A stretch of DNA of 64,000 nt from JAAOIF01 sp965206195 (GTDB lineage Bacteria > Pseudomonadota > Gammaproteobacteria > PS1 > Pseudothioglobaceae). Each line of letters starts with the position of its first letter. The stretch's first letter is position 1. This document shows positions 54,688 to 63,039 of this stretch, in pieces. The DNA is taken from assembly GCA_965206195.1 (NCBI GenBank), contig CBDBIZ010000011.1, forward strand, positions 558,001 through 622,000. The letters run 5' to 3'. Position numbers and translations under genes: made by a program. The notes beneath the pieces were generated by a model. The model made no database searches, was not told where the DNA came from, and was given only the letters and a program-made list of their open reading frames with translations.

Positions 54688-56028
54688 ATGTTAAATAAAA
54701 TAAAAGTATTGCTAATGGCTATGATTGTGAGTTTGGCTTCACACGCCGATGAAACTTGCCAATCTCCATATATGGCAAAGATTGTAGGTCAGGAGGACTT
54801 TGTTTATGTTTGGACATTGGGCGTTGAGGGTGTTGGTGATGGACAAGATAAACTAGTTACTGTTGGCACAAATCCAAACAATGACGGCTATGGCAAGGTT
54901 GTTAGTTCTTTGTCTGTTGGTGGTAGAAACGAAGCCCACCATTCTGGCTTTACTGACGACCGTAAGTATCTTTGGGCTGGAGGATTAGACACAAATAAAA
55001 TATTTATTTTTGATGTTCATAGCAATCCGGCAAAACCAGAGCTTTACAAAGTTATTGAGAATTTTACTCACGAAAGTGGCGGTGTTGTAGGTCCACACAC
55101 AACCTATGCATTAGCGGGAAGAATGATGGTAACTGGACTGTCTAATAATGTTGATCATGGTGGTAGAACTGGAATAGTCGAATACACCAATGATGGTAAA
55201 TATATCGCAACGCATTGGATGCCGACTGATGAGAACTTAAATGGTGCTGAGAAAACTGGCAAATATGCTGATGGCTATGGTTATGATATTAGAGCCTTAC
55301 CACGGTTAAATTCTATGTTTACTTCGTCATTTACTGGTTGGTCTAATTATATGCAAGATTTTGGCAAAATGCTGAAAGACCAAGAATCGATGAAACGCTT
55401 TGGCAATACTGTTGTTAGGTGGGATTTGCATACTCGTAAGCCTAAAGAGGTACTTGATGTTCCTGGAGCACCGCTTGAGGTTCGTTGTGCTTGGCAACCA
55501 AACCACAATTATTGCTTTACGACAACAGCGTTGACATCTAAGTTATGGTTAATTTATGAAAAAGATGGTAAGTGGGATGCTAAAGCAGTTGCAGATATTG
55601 GTGATGCTTCTAAAGTTCCATTACCGGTGGATATTTCAATAAGTAGTGATGATAACAGACTTTGGGTTAATACTTTCACAGATGGCAAAACTCGATTATT
55701 CGATATTTCAGATGCGTTTAATCCTAAGCAAATTTATGAGAAGAAAATTGGTTCGCAAGTCAACATGGTCTCATCAAGCTGGGACGGAAAAAGACTTTAC
55801 TTTACACCATCTTTACTTGCTAATTGGGATAAAAAAGGTGCTGATGATGAGCAGTATTTAAAACTTTATACTTGGAATGGTAATAAATTGTCACACAAGT
55901 TTACTATTGACTTTTATAAAGAAAAGTTAGGTAGAGCTCACCAGATGAGGTTCGGTGCATATTCGTTATACGCGCAAAACCAAAACAAGGATAAAATTAT
56001 TAATAAGCTAAAAACGGCTGCTAATTAA
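54688..56028 (+). CDS. mtoX: Methanethiol oxidase, SBP56 family, exported
   Basis: Predicted to oxidise methanethiol with oxygen and water to formaldehyde, hydrogen sulfide and hydrogen peroxide. The 446 residues start with a signal peptide (cleavage near SHA-DET), as in the periplasmic copper-dependent bacterial enzyme. SBP56 family features are CQSPYMAKIVGQEDFVYVW, NEAHHSGFTDDRKYLWAGG, VGPHTTYAL and GRAHQMRFGAYSLYAQ. The His residues in these fit a copper site. The neighbours encode formaldehyde oxidation and an SCO1-MauG pair, matching known mtoX loci. It has a strong AAGGAG ribosome site and its own terminator. Confidence 0.9.
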   Translation: MLNKIKVLLMAMIVSLASHADETCQSPYMAKIVGQEDFVYVWTLGVEGVGDGQDKLVTVGTNPNNDGYGKVVSSLSVGGRNEAHHSGFTDDRKYLWAGGLDTNKIFIFDVHSNPAKPELYKVIENFTHESGGVVGPHTTYALAGRMMVTGLSNNVDHGGRTGIVEYTNDGKYIATHWMPTDENLNGAEKTGKYADGYGYDIRALPRLNSMFTSSFTGWSNYMQDFGKMLKDQESMKRFGNTVVRWDLHTRKPKEVLDVPGAPLEVRCAWQPNHNYCFTTTALTSKLWLIYEKDGKWDAKAVADIGDASKVPLPVDISISSDDNRLWVNTFTDGKTRLFDISDAFNPKQIYEKKIGSQVNMVSSSWDGKRLYFTPSLLANWDKKGADDEQYLKLYTWNGNKLSHKFTIDFYKEKLGRAHQMRFGAYSLYAQNQNKDKIINKLKTAAN

Positions 56029-56043
56029 TTATTTGCTTGTTGG

Positions 56044-56086
56044 ACTTGGTACGAATTTTTGTTAGCAGAAATCGTGCCAAGTTTTT
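56044..56086 (+). terminator. Terminator after mtoX
   Basis: ACTTGGTACGA (56044-56054) pairs with TCGTGCCAAGT (56072-56082) with one G-U, followed by T5. It separates mtoX transcription from the frmA operon. Confidence 0.85.
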
Positions 56087-56216
56087 AGTTTTTAATGCCT
56101 AGATAAAAGCAAAAGGATTTAATCAATCTTTTTTTTGCTAAAGAAGATTGTTGTCGAAAGTTCTATATGGACTGTAATCGTCGCATATTCTTAAATATTC
56201 GTGTGGGCACTTAATT

Positions 56217-56285
56217 AAACATCAAATATTTGTCATGTTTAATAATAAATGACTTTATAAAACATGAAAACAACTGTTAACAGTT
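56217..56285 (+). promoter_or_regulatory. Two palindromes upstream of frmA
   Basis: AAACATcaaatatttgtcATGTTT (56217-56240), with an inner CAAATATTTG, and the perfect 14-bp palindrome AACTGTTAACAGTT (56272-56285) lie 20-90 bp before the start. Candidate operator sites; they differ from the mtoX palindrome. Confidence 0.45.
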
Positions 56286-56304
56286 AAATTAAAATGGAGA
56301 TCAA

Positions 56305-57414
56305 ATGAAAATAAAAGCAGCAGTGGCGTGGAAAGCAAAAGAGCCACTTTGTATTGAAGAGATTGAAATTGAAAAACCAAGAGCAGGAGAAGTGTTATTG
56401 CGAGTAGTGGCATCAGGTGTTTGCCATACGGATGCGTTTACATTATCTGGTAATGATCCTGAAGGGGCTTTTCCAGTAGTTTTAGGGCACGAAGGTGGTT
56501 GCATTGTGGAAGAGTGTGGACCTGAAGTAAAGGATTTAAAAGTAGGCGACCATGTTATCCCGTTGTATATTCCAGAATGTGGCGTATGTGATTATTGCAA
56601 ATCACCTAAAACTAATTTGTGCCAATCCATTGCTGGAACGGTATGGACTGGTTATATGCCAGATGGCACGCGTCGTTTTTCTCAAAATGGCAAGGCTATT
56701 TATCATTATATGGGCTGTTCAACTTTTGCAGAATATACTTGCGTGCCAGAGATTGCCTTGGCAAAAGTTAATAAAACAGCACCTTTGGATAAAATTTGTT
56801 TGCTGGGTTGTGGCGTAACTACAGGTATTGGTGCCGTATTAAATACAGCAAAAGTAGAACCTGGGTCGACAGTTGCAGTATTTGGTGTTGGCGGTATTGG
56901 AATGTCGGTTATTCAAGGTGCTATGATGGCTAAAGCTGGACGTATTATTGCCATTGATAGAAGCGATGACAAACTTAAGATGGCTCAATCTTTAGGGGCT
57001 ACAGATTTAATCAATGTTAGTAAACTAAGTAATTCAGTCGTTGAAAAAATAGTTGACATGACTAATGGCGGTGTTGATTATTCTTTTGAATGTATTGGCA
57101 ATGTACATGTGATGAGAGATGCATTAGAATGTACGCATATGGGTTGGGGAGTTTCAACCGTCATTGGTGTTGCAGGTGCTGGAGAAGAAATATCGACGAG
57201 ACCATTCCAATTGGTTACTGGCAGAACTTGGAAGGGATCTGCCTTTGGTGGTGTTAAAGGTAGAACAGAGTTACCAGGGTATGTAGATAGGTATATGAGT
57301 GGCGAGATTGAATTAGATTCAATGGTTACCCATACTATGGGTTTAGAAGATATTAATCATGCGTTTGACTTAATGCACGAAGGCAAAAGTATTCGTAGCG
57401 TCATTCTTTTTTAA
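56305..57414 (+). CDS. frmA: S-(hydroxymethyl)glutathione dehydrogenase (class III ADH)
   Basis: Oxidises the formaldehyde-glutathione adduct to S-formylglutathione with NAD+. 369 residues: catalytic zinc ligands in GVCHTDAFTLSG and GHEGGCIVE, structural zinc cysteines in ECGVCDYCKSPKTNLC, and the Rossmann loop VFGVGGIGMSV near residue 195. CGVTTGIGAVLNTAKVEPG is the class III stretch. It begins a four-gene unit (frmA, fghA, sco, mauG-like) with 9 bp to the next gene. Confidence 0.96.
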   Translation: MKIKAAVAWKAKEPLCIEEIEIEKPRAGEVLLRVVASGVCHTDAFTLSGNDPEGAFPVVLGHEGGCIVEECGPEVKDLKVGDHVIPLYIPECGVCDYCKSPKTNLCQSIAGTVWTGYMPDGTRRFSQNGKAIYHYMGCSTFAEYTCVPEIALAKVNKTAPLDKICLLGCGVTTGIGAVLNTAKVEPGSTVAVFGVGGIGMSVIQGAMMAKAGRIIAIDRSDDKLKMAQSLGATDLINVSKLSNSVVEKIVDMTNGGVDYSFECIGNVHVMRDALECTHMGWGVSTVIGVAGAGEEISTRPFQLVTGRTWKGSAFGGVKGRTELPGYVDRYMSGEIELDSMVTHTMGLEDINHAFDLMHEGKSIRSVILF

Positions 57415-57423
57415 ATAATAATT

Positions 57424-58266
57424 ATGAAAGAAATAGAAAGTATCAAAGAGTCTGGTGGTTTTTTAAAACGGTGTACACACCAATCTATCGTTAATAGTTG
57501 TGAGATGGTTTTTTCGGTTTATTTGCCACCTCAAGCCGCACAAGCAAAAGTCCCTTGTTTATATTGGTTATCGGGACTGACTTGTACGGATGATAACGTA
57601 CGAACTAAGGCAGGTATGCAAAAGTATGCTTCTGAACTTGGTATTGCTTTGATTATGCCAGATACTTCTCCTAGGGGAGATAATGTTGTTGATTATCCAG
57701 ATCGCTATGATTTGGGGCAAGGTGCAGGGTTTTATGTAGATGCTACGCAAACTCCATTTGATAAACATTACAATATGTATAGTTATGTTGTCAATGAGTT
57801 GCCGAATATTATCGAGCGTCATTTTCCTGTGATGCCTGACGTTAAATCCATATCTGGACATTCAATGGGCGGACATGGTGCACTTATTTGCGCTTTGAAA
57901 AACCAAGGTGCTTACCGCTCAGTTTCTGCATTTTCTCCAATTTGCAACCCTGTCAAGTGTGACTGGGGAAAGTCGTGCTTTTCAACCTATTTAGGCAAAA
58001 ATAAGGCAAAGTGGCAAGAGTATGACGCCAGCTATTTGATTGAAAATGGTGCAAAAGTTGAACATATTTTGATAGACCAGGGCTTGGCTGATGAGTTTCT
58101 GGAAGCGCAATTGTATCCAGAAAATTTGGCTAAAATTTGCCAACAAAAAGACGTGGCACTTGAGTTAAATATGCGTGAAGGCTATGACCATAGTTATCAC
58201 TTTATCGCCTCTTTTATTGGTGAGCATCTACGTTATCACAATACACATTTAAAGAAAAAATTATGA
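57424..58266 (+). CDS. fghA: S-formylglutathione hydrolase
   Basis: Releases formate and glutathione from S-formylglutathione. 280 residues of esterase-D fold: YWLSGLTCTDDNVRTKAGMQ, nucleophile in ISGHSMGGHGAL near residue 147, aspartate in LIDQGLADEFL and histidine in GYDHSYHFIASF. It overlaps the sco gene by 4 bp. With frmA it forms a complete thiol-dependent formaldehyde oxidation module. Confidence 0.95.
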   Translation: MKEIESIKESGGFLKRCTHQSIVNSCEMVFSVYLPPQAAQAKVPCLYWLSGLTCTDDNVRTKAGMQKYASELGIALIMPDTSPRGDNVVDYPDRYDLGQGAGFYVDATQTPFDKHYNMYSYVVNELPNIIERHFPVMPDVKSISGHSMGGHGALICALKNQGAYRSVSAFSPICNPVKCDWGKSCFSTYLGKNKAKWQEYDASYLIENGAKVEHILIDQGLADEFLEAQLYPENLAKICQQKDVALELNMREGYDHSYHFIASFIGEHLRYHNTHLKKKL

Positions 58267-58961
58267 AGTACTTTATTTTATTTTGGTTATTATTTTGCCA
58301 GCATATTTATGCTGCTGGTATGGGGTATGGGCAACTGGATTTCAAGGCCTCAGAGCCAGGCAGCTATTTATTGCATCCACTGGGAGAGGCAAAAAATGGC
58401 GATATATTAACTGTAAACAACAAGAAAGTTAAATTGCATGATTTATTTCATGACAAGATAGTTTTATTAGGGTTTATTTATTTAAGTTGTAATGACGTTA
58501 ATGGTTGTCCGTTAACTATCTTTGTTGTTAGTCAGATTAATGCAGAAATAGCAAAAACAGAAGGTTTAAGTGATCATGTTCGTTTGTTGAGTTTGAGTTT
58601 TGACCCTCAAAGGGATAAGCCTGCAATCTTAAAACAGCATGGTGTTCATTTAGGGGCAGATGGAGGTATATGGCATTTGGCGACTACGCAGAATGAACAA
58701 CAACTTCAACCCATACTAGAAAAATACAATCAGCCCATACAAAAAATTTATGACAAAGATGGCAAACCAACGGGGCAGATTAATCACATACTAAGAGTTT
58801 TCTTGATTGATAAAAATAAAGTAATTCGCAACATATACACAAATAGTTTTTTACATAGAGACATTGTATTAAATGATATTAAAACCTTGTTATTAGAAGA
58901 AAACAAGAATATGACGTTTAATCGCAACTCAAATGTTGGTAGCAAAATACATTCGCATTAG
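58263..58961 (+). CDS. SCO1/SenC-family copper protein
   Basis: 232 residues with a signal peptide (FWLLFCQHIYAAG). The thioredoxin fold has VLLGFIYLSCNDVNGCPL, where the copper/redox cysteines are spaced CX5C rather than the usual CX3C of SCO1, and the distal histidine in GQINHILRVFLID. It probably delivers copper to the copper enzyme MtoX or reduces its ligands. SCO1 and MauG genes accompany mtoX in Hyphomicrobium. The 3' end overlaps the next gene by 29 bp. Confidence 0.85.
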   Translation: MKYFILFWLLFCQHIYAAGMGYGQLDFKASEPGSYLLHPLGEAKNGDILTVNNKKVKLHDLFHDKIVLLGFIYLSCNDVNGCPLTIFVVSQINAEIAKTEGLSDHVRLLSLSFDPQRDKPAILKQHGVHLGADGGIWHLATTQNEQQLQPILEKYNQPIQKIYDKDGKPTGQINHILRVFLIDKNKVIRNIYTNSFLHRDIVLNDIKTLLLEENKNMTFNRNSNVGSKIHSH

Positions 58962-60213
58962 TCTTAGTATTTGTTGGCTATTTGTAGTAGCCAATCCTGT
59001 TTTTGCACAGGATAATGTGTTACATAAAGCAGGTGACAATAAAGAAAATTATGACAAAAGTTACCAAACCTATTCTCTTAGCGTAGATTACAGAGCAAAG
59101 CATAAAAATCCATTTGATTTAATCAATAATTTTCATACTAGCCATTTAGGGTTGCCAACCCCACCTATGGTAAAAGATAACCCAATAACTTTAAGCAAAG
59201 TTAATTTAGGTAAAAAATTATTTTTTGACAGAAGGCTCTCATTTAATAATACAACTTCTTGTGCCCTGTGCCATATTCCAGAACAGGGGTTTAGCACAAA
59301 TGAGTTAGCAACAGCTGTTGGCATTGAAGGGCGCACTGTTCGCAGAAACACCCCCACTATTTACAATATTGCTTATATGGACAAGTTATTTTGGGATGCC
59401 AGAGAAAATAGTTTGGAATTACAAGTATGGACACCGTTATTACTGAAAAACGAGATGGGCAACCCATCTTTTTCTAGTGTCATTGATAAAGTCAATCGCC
59501 TACCAGATTATAAAGGTTTGTTTGAAGAGTCTTTTAACGGTGAAAAAGCCTCTATTGTCAATATTGGTAAGGCACTTGCCAATTACCAAAGAACCCTTAT
59601 TTCTGCTAATTCAAACTTTGATAAATGGTATTACGCAAATAAGCAAAACGCAATGGACGCACAAGCCAAGTTAGGATTTAAACTGTTTACAGGCAAGGCC
59701 AATTGTTCCAGTTGCCACAGTATTAATGAGCAACACGCACTATTTACTGATAATCAACTGCATAATACAGGTGTAGGTTATTTACAATCTATGTCTACAA
59801 CAAGTGAAGAATATAGCACGGTTCAAATCGCTCCAGATACGTATGTACAGGTTAAAAATTCAATTATAAATTCAGTTAGCGAGTTACCACCCAACGATGT
59901 AGGTTTGTATGAAATAACTCAAAACCCGAACGATAGATGGAAATACAGAACGCCCTCACTTAGAAACGTTGCTTTAACTGCACCCTATATGCACAATGGC
60001 TCTTTATCAACATTAAAGGGTGTGATTGATTTTTACAACCAAGGCGGTACTCAAAATCCACTTTTAAGCCCTCTAATTCGCCCTCTTAACTTGGACGAAA
60101 ACGAGCTAGATGCCTTAGTAGCTTTTTTAAAAAATTTAACTGGGGATAATATTAATGCACTGATAGAAGATGCGTTTTCTGCGCCTATTGGTGATGTGGT
60201 TAAAAATAGATAA
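58933..60213 (+). CDS. Di-haem cytochrome c peroxidase / MauG-like protein
   Basis: A 426-residue exported protein with a TTG start inside the sco gene and a signal peptide ending ANPVFA. Two haem c motifs are present, CALCH near residue 113 and CSSCH near residue 258. The peroxidase-family stretches NTTSCALCH, RRNTPTIYNIAYM, DNQLHNTGVGY and RTPSLRNVALTAPYMHNGS follow. It could detoxify the peroxide made by MtoX or post-translationally mature MtoX in a MauG manner; the sequence does not decide. Confidence 0.88.
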   Translation: MLVAKYIRISLSICWLFVVANPVFAQDNVLHKAGDNKENYDKSYQTYSLSVDYRAKHKNPFDLINNFHTSHLGLPTPPMVKDNPITLSKVNLGKKLFFDRRLSFNNTTSCALCHIPEQGFSTNELATAVGIEGRTVRRNTPTIYNIAYMDKLFWDARENSLELQVWTPLLLKNEMGNPSFSSVIDKVNRLPDYKGLFEESFNGEKASIVNIGKALANYQRTLISANSNFDKWYYANKQNAMDAQAKLGFKLFTGKANCSSCHSINEQHALFTDNQLHNTGVGYLQSMSTTSEEYSTVQIAPDTYVQVKNSIINSVSELPPNDVGLYEITQNPNDRWKYRTPSLRNVALTAPYMHNGSLSTLKGVIDFYNQGGTQNPLLSPLIRPLNLDENELDALVAFLKNLTGDNINALIEDAFSAPIGDVVKNR

Positions 60214-60283
60214 AATTAAGATGCAGTTGTAGTGATCTAAAAACTTAGACACAAAGATAGCCTTATAATAAAGAAGGTCAATA

Positions 60284-60580
60284 ATGACACAAACAATAAA
60301 ACCCAGAAAGCAACAAGTAAAACTTTTAGCGTTGAACAAAAACTAGACTACGTCACAAACTCATGATAAACGAGAACCACACCAACAAACAGATTATAAA
60401 AGTCTCTGACGCAAGTCCAACCGCTATTACCTGTTGCAAAAAAACAATACCTAGCAAAACTTGATGACAAAACCTATATTAAACAAAGCAATGACACTAG
60501 AACAACAAAAGATTCAGTCAGTTAAAAAACAACTTTGGTGCGCCAAAAGAAACCACTAAATCCTAAAAAAGTGACACCAA
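60284..60580 (+). pseudogene. IS3-family orfA transposase relic
   Basis: Frames joined across shifts read FSVEQKLDYVTNS, TNKQIIKVSDASPTAIT, KKQYLAKLDDKTY, KAMTLEQQKIQSVKKQLWCA. This is the helix-turn-helix and leucine-zipper region of IS3 OrfA. At least three frameshifts and a stop in KRNH*ILK are visible. No orfB or clear terminal inverted repeats are seen. Confidence 0.75.
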
Positions 60581-60880
60581 AGAGATTTGTCAATCCCTTT
60601 GAGGTAGTGCAAAATATACAGGGCTATATTTTTTTATAACTATAAAAGAATTCATTCAGCTATTGGGTGAGGGTACAATTCCCGCTAAAAAGATGGCTGA
60701 GTCGGAAAAAGTGGCTTGAAACGCCTCTAAACTAGGCCATTACAGGTATCTATGCTCTTGGGTGAGCTGCTTGTGTTGGTGCACTTGTAGTCTTTTTTAG
60801 GGTAAAAATTACACTTAGAACTTGAATGGATATGTGTTAAAATAAAAACAACAACATAAAATTATTACTTAATCTTAAAA
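60581..60880. other. Intergenic region between IS3 relic and tetR; no gene recognised
   Basis: A short open stretch reads FIQLLGEGTIPAKKMAESEK (about 60650-60712) before a stop, suggesting relic coding DNA of unknown origin. The segment before 60881 is very AT-rich and would hold the tetR promoter. Confidence 0.3.
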
Positions 60881-61558
60881 ATGTTTTTCTATACTAAAAA
60901 CACCTACAAACTTTGTGAGTTTAATACTGAAGATAAAATTTGTGAAGCAGCTTTAACCTTGTTCTCTCAACAAGGTTTTTTTAATACTTCTATACACCAT
61001 ATTCAAAAAGAAGCACAGGTAAGCATAGGATCAATATATTATCATTTTGATAATAAACAAGATATCGCACAAACCCTGCAAACAAAAATTTTAGAACAAA
61101 TGGACATGGCATTTATTGATGTTCTTAATCAGCATAATTTATTTCATGAAAAATATTTTCATATTATAAAATTGTTATTTACAATGACTGAAATAGAGTT
61201 TAGACCTATGAAATTTATTTTTCATTCCAAATATTCTGAATATAGCAATTTAAATAAATCAATTTTTCAAACAAAGCCTTTTAAAAGCATCAATCGTGAA
61301 GTGGCTAATAATTGTAATAGTGACATTATTAAGCGACTATCTCACTCCATTGATTTAATGATGGCCACTTTATTTAGCCTGCCTATTCAACTAATTCAAC
61401 TACGACTAGATGGGATAGTAAAAACCCAGCTTACCGAGCAAACAGATATAGTTTTCAAAACAATATGGGATGGACTTTGCAAACAACAAATCATTAATTC
61501 GCCTGTAGAATCACATGGCCCAGTTAAGACTCCTGCATTAAAGGTGGATGCTGTATAA
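60881..61558 (+). CDS. TetR/AcrR-family transcriptional regulator
   Basis: 225 residues. The helix-turn-helix at about 18-62 (KICEAALTLFSQQGFFNTSI, VSIGSIYYHFDNKQDIAQTL) is typical TetR. The ligand domain is not recognisable. It is separated from the methanethiol operon by an IS3 relic, so regulation of mtoX or frmA is possible but unproven. It has no close neighbour on its own strand. Confidence 0.9.
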   Translation: MFFYTKNTYKLCEFNTEDKICEAALTLFSQQGFFNTSIHHIQKEAQVSIGSIYYHFDNKQDIAQTLQTKILEQMDMAFIDVLNQHNLFHEKYFHIIKLLFTMTEIEFRPMKFIFHSKYSEYSNLNKSIFQTKPFKSINREVANNCNSDIIKRLSHSIDLMMATLFSLPIQLIQLRLDGIVKTQLTEQTDIVFKTIWDGLCKQQIINSPVESHGPVKTPALKVDAV

Positions 61559-61561
61559 ATA

Positions 61562-61715
61562 ATAAATTTTGTTTAGTTTTGGTGATTTTAATCGAGACTA
61601 TCATCCTAGTGCTAACAAGGTTAATGCGGGCTTTATTAAAATGACCTAATAGGTTTTGCTTGTAGTTCTTAATGTTGGTTGTAAGCAAACCGTCTTTTAG
61701 ATAGGTACTACTCAA
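61562..61715 (-). pseudogene. Transposase N-terminal relic (IS4-like)
   Basis: A frame reading KNYKQNLLGHFNKARINLVS then TRMIVSIKITKTKQNL resembles the helical N-terminus of IS4-type transposases. It runs out after about 50 residues, and no catalytic DDE part follows. The assignment is by resemblance only. Confidence 0.4.
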
Positions 61716-61743
61716 CCCCCTAATGTAGAAGTTTCCAAGTAAA

Positions 61744-61890
61744 CTAGCTTTTCGCTAGATGGCAAAAAGCCAAAACATTAATTTCGTTGTTGTAGCCGCC
61801 ATTATGCCTTCGATTGACTTTGATATTTGTGCGAACAAAATATCCTTGTATCGCATACCACTCGGCTGCTAATGATTCCAGAAAGTTCAC
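61744..61890 (-). pseudogene. N-terminal fragment of a nuclease-like hypothetical protein
   Basis: A GTG frame of 48 residues with an AAGGGA ribosome site: NFLESLAAEWYAIQGYFVRT then NIKVNRRHNGGYNNEINVLAF. The pattern (AEWY..QGYFVR, GGY..E.DV.AF) resembles the start of restriction-endonuclease-like hypothetical proteins, in which the Glu and Asp would be catalytic. It ends abruptly at a TAG. Confidence 0.45.
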
Positions 61891-62026
61891 GATTTCCCTT
61901 GCAGATTACTATTCATTAGTGTTGCTATTATAGACTAATCACTTTAAATTTCCTAAACAAGCGGTGGACAAAAACCGAAAGCTAATAGATAACAAGATAT
62001 TTAAGTGTTACACAAATCTTCTTCTT
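61891..62026. other. Short non-coding stretch inside the decaying accessory patch
   Basis: No frame, repeat or RNA signal is evident here. Confidence 0.3.
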
Positions 62027-62254
62027 TTATCCAGGCAACCCTAACCAAGACAAAGGCAATTCATTAAATCTATAATGGCAATTTACGCTGTCAATATAAT
62101 CCAAGACATCTTTATATAATGGCTGTCTAAACTAATCATTTAATACATAAACATATTCAACTTTGATATTGAGCAATCGGACTAATTTTTGATATTGTTT
62201 CCTTTTAAAATCACAAGTTTGAAGTTTTTCATCTACCAGATAATGTACTGGTGT
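62027..62254 (-). pseudogene. C-terminal fragment of an unrecognised protein with in-frame stop
   Basis: A frame without a start reads DEKLQTCDFKRKQYQKLVRL then VEYVYVLND, a TAG at 62132-62134 and FRQPLYKDVLDYIDSVNCHY then RFNELPLSWLGLPG. The TAG most simply replaces a TGG (ND-W-F). The composition is clearly protein-like. It could be the tail of a restriction enzyme, given the neighbours, but no family is recognised. Confidence 0.5.
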
Positions 62255-62260
62255 TTAATT

Positions 62261-62440
62261 TTAATAATTAAATTTTTTCTTATTTAAAATATTATCCAAT
62301 ATTTTTGTATGTCTATAAATATGATTGACTTTGTTATTTAAAGAACATTCTTCATAATGCTTTTGTTCATTTTCTAAGAGATATTCTACAACTATTTTTA
62401 AACTTTTCAACTGGTTATGATTTATCGATAATGCATTCAT
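62261..62440 (-). CDS. Small 59-residue protein coupled to the HNH nuclease gene
   Basis: An ATG frame whose start overlaps the stop of the HNH gene (ATGA-type overlap at 62437-62440), the mark of translational coupling. The protein MNALSINHNQLKSLKIVVEY then LLENEQKHYEECSLNNKVNH is helical and charged, with no signal or membrane segment. No family recognised. A helper or inhibitor of the nuclease is conceivable. Confidence 0.55.
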   Translation of the reverse strand: MNALSINHNQLKSLKIVVEYLLENEQKHYEECSLNNKVNHIYRHTKILDNILNKKKFNY

Positions 62441-63039
62441 AATTTACTCTTTGTTTCTTGGGTTAAAATTTTTTCCATCTTAAGTCTAGTTGTAATATCA
62501 GAAAAATGTGCCATTTTGTGATGATGAGCGCAAACCACTGATAAATTTTCTAGCATATCTAAACCATCTTTATGCAAAGGAGTAATGTGATGAATTTCAA
62601 TATATGGTTTGTTATTATCTTTTAAGAAAGTGTTTTTACATTTGGGATATAAGCAAAATAATCCTAATTTTTGTTTTGCTTGTTTGGCTAATGTAGTATT
62701 TCTGTAATAAGTTTCCCGCGTATATTCAATCTTATTTTTATTTTGTTCTTTTGACATATCAATATTACTTAATTCTATTTTTTCTTCATTAAGTAAAAAA
62801 TCCAAACCCTCACCACCTAATGTATAAAATCCCTGTTTAGACATAAAACTTAATAATTTATCATCTCGTAATTCTTGCAACAACCTTCTAACGGTTGCCT
62901 GTGGTGTTTTGCCACCAATATTGATAATACTGTAATCTTGGTAATGAGCGTTAAGTTCTTTAAGTGAAAAGGTTCTGCTTCCTTTTATATTGCAATATTC
63001 AATTAATAATTGAAGTAATTTGTTACGCTGTAGTTGCAT
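62437..63039 (-). CDS. Winged-helix plus HNH endonuclease (restriction-type)
   Basis: 200 residues. The N-terminal ~75 form a winged-helix (TPQATVRRLLQELRDDKLLS followed by QGFYTL), of the sort found in DpnI and Dam-replacing proteins. The C-terminal half is an HNH nuclease with CLYPKC zinc cysteines, IEIHHITPLHKDG and NLSVVCAHHHKMAH holding the catalytic histidines. It appears intact. It overlaps a truncated DNA methyltransferase by 17 bp, so it is probably the nuclease of a restriction-modification system. Confidence 0.75.
   Translation of the reverse strand: MQLQRNKLLQLLIEYCNIKGSRTFSLKELNAHYQDYSIINIGGKTPQATVRRLLQELRDDKLLSFMSKQGFYTLGGEGLDFLLNEEKIELSNIDMSKEQNKNKIEYTRETYYRNTTLAKQAKQKLGLFCLYPKCKNTFLKDNNKPYIEIHHITPLHKDGLDMLENLSVVCAHHHKMAHFSDITTRLKMEKILTQETKSKL

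Noticed and set aside
60664..60780. tRNA-like look (GGGTACAATTCCCGC) after the IS3 relic
   Set aside because: No acceptor stem, anticodon arm or CCA can be built around it; resemblance is limited to the T-loop-like stretch.
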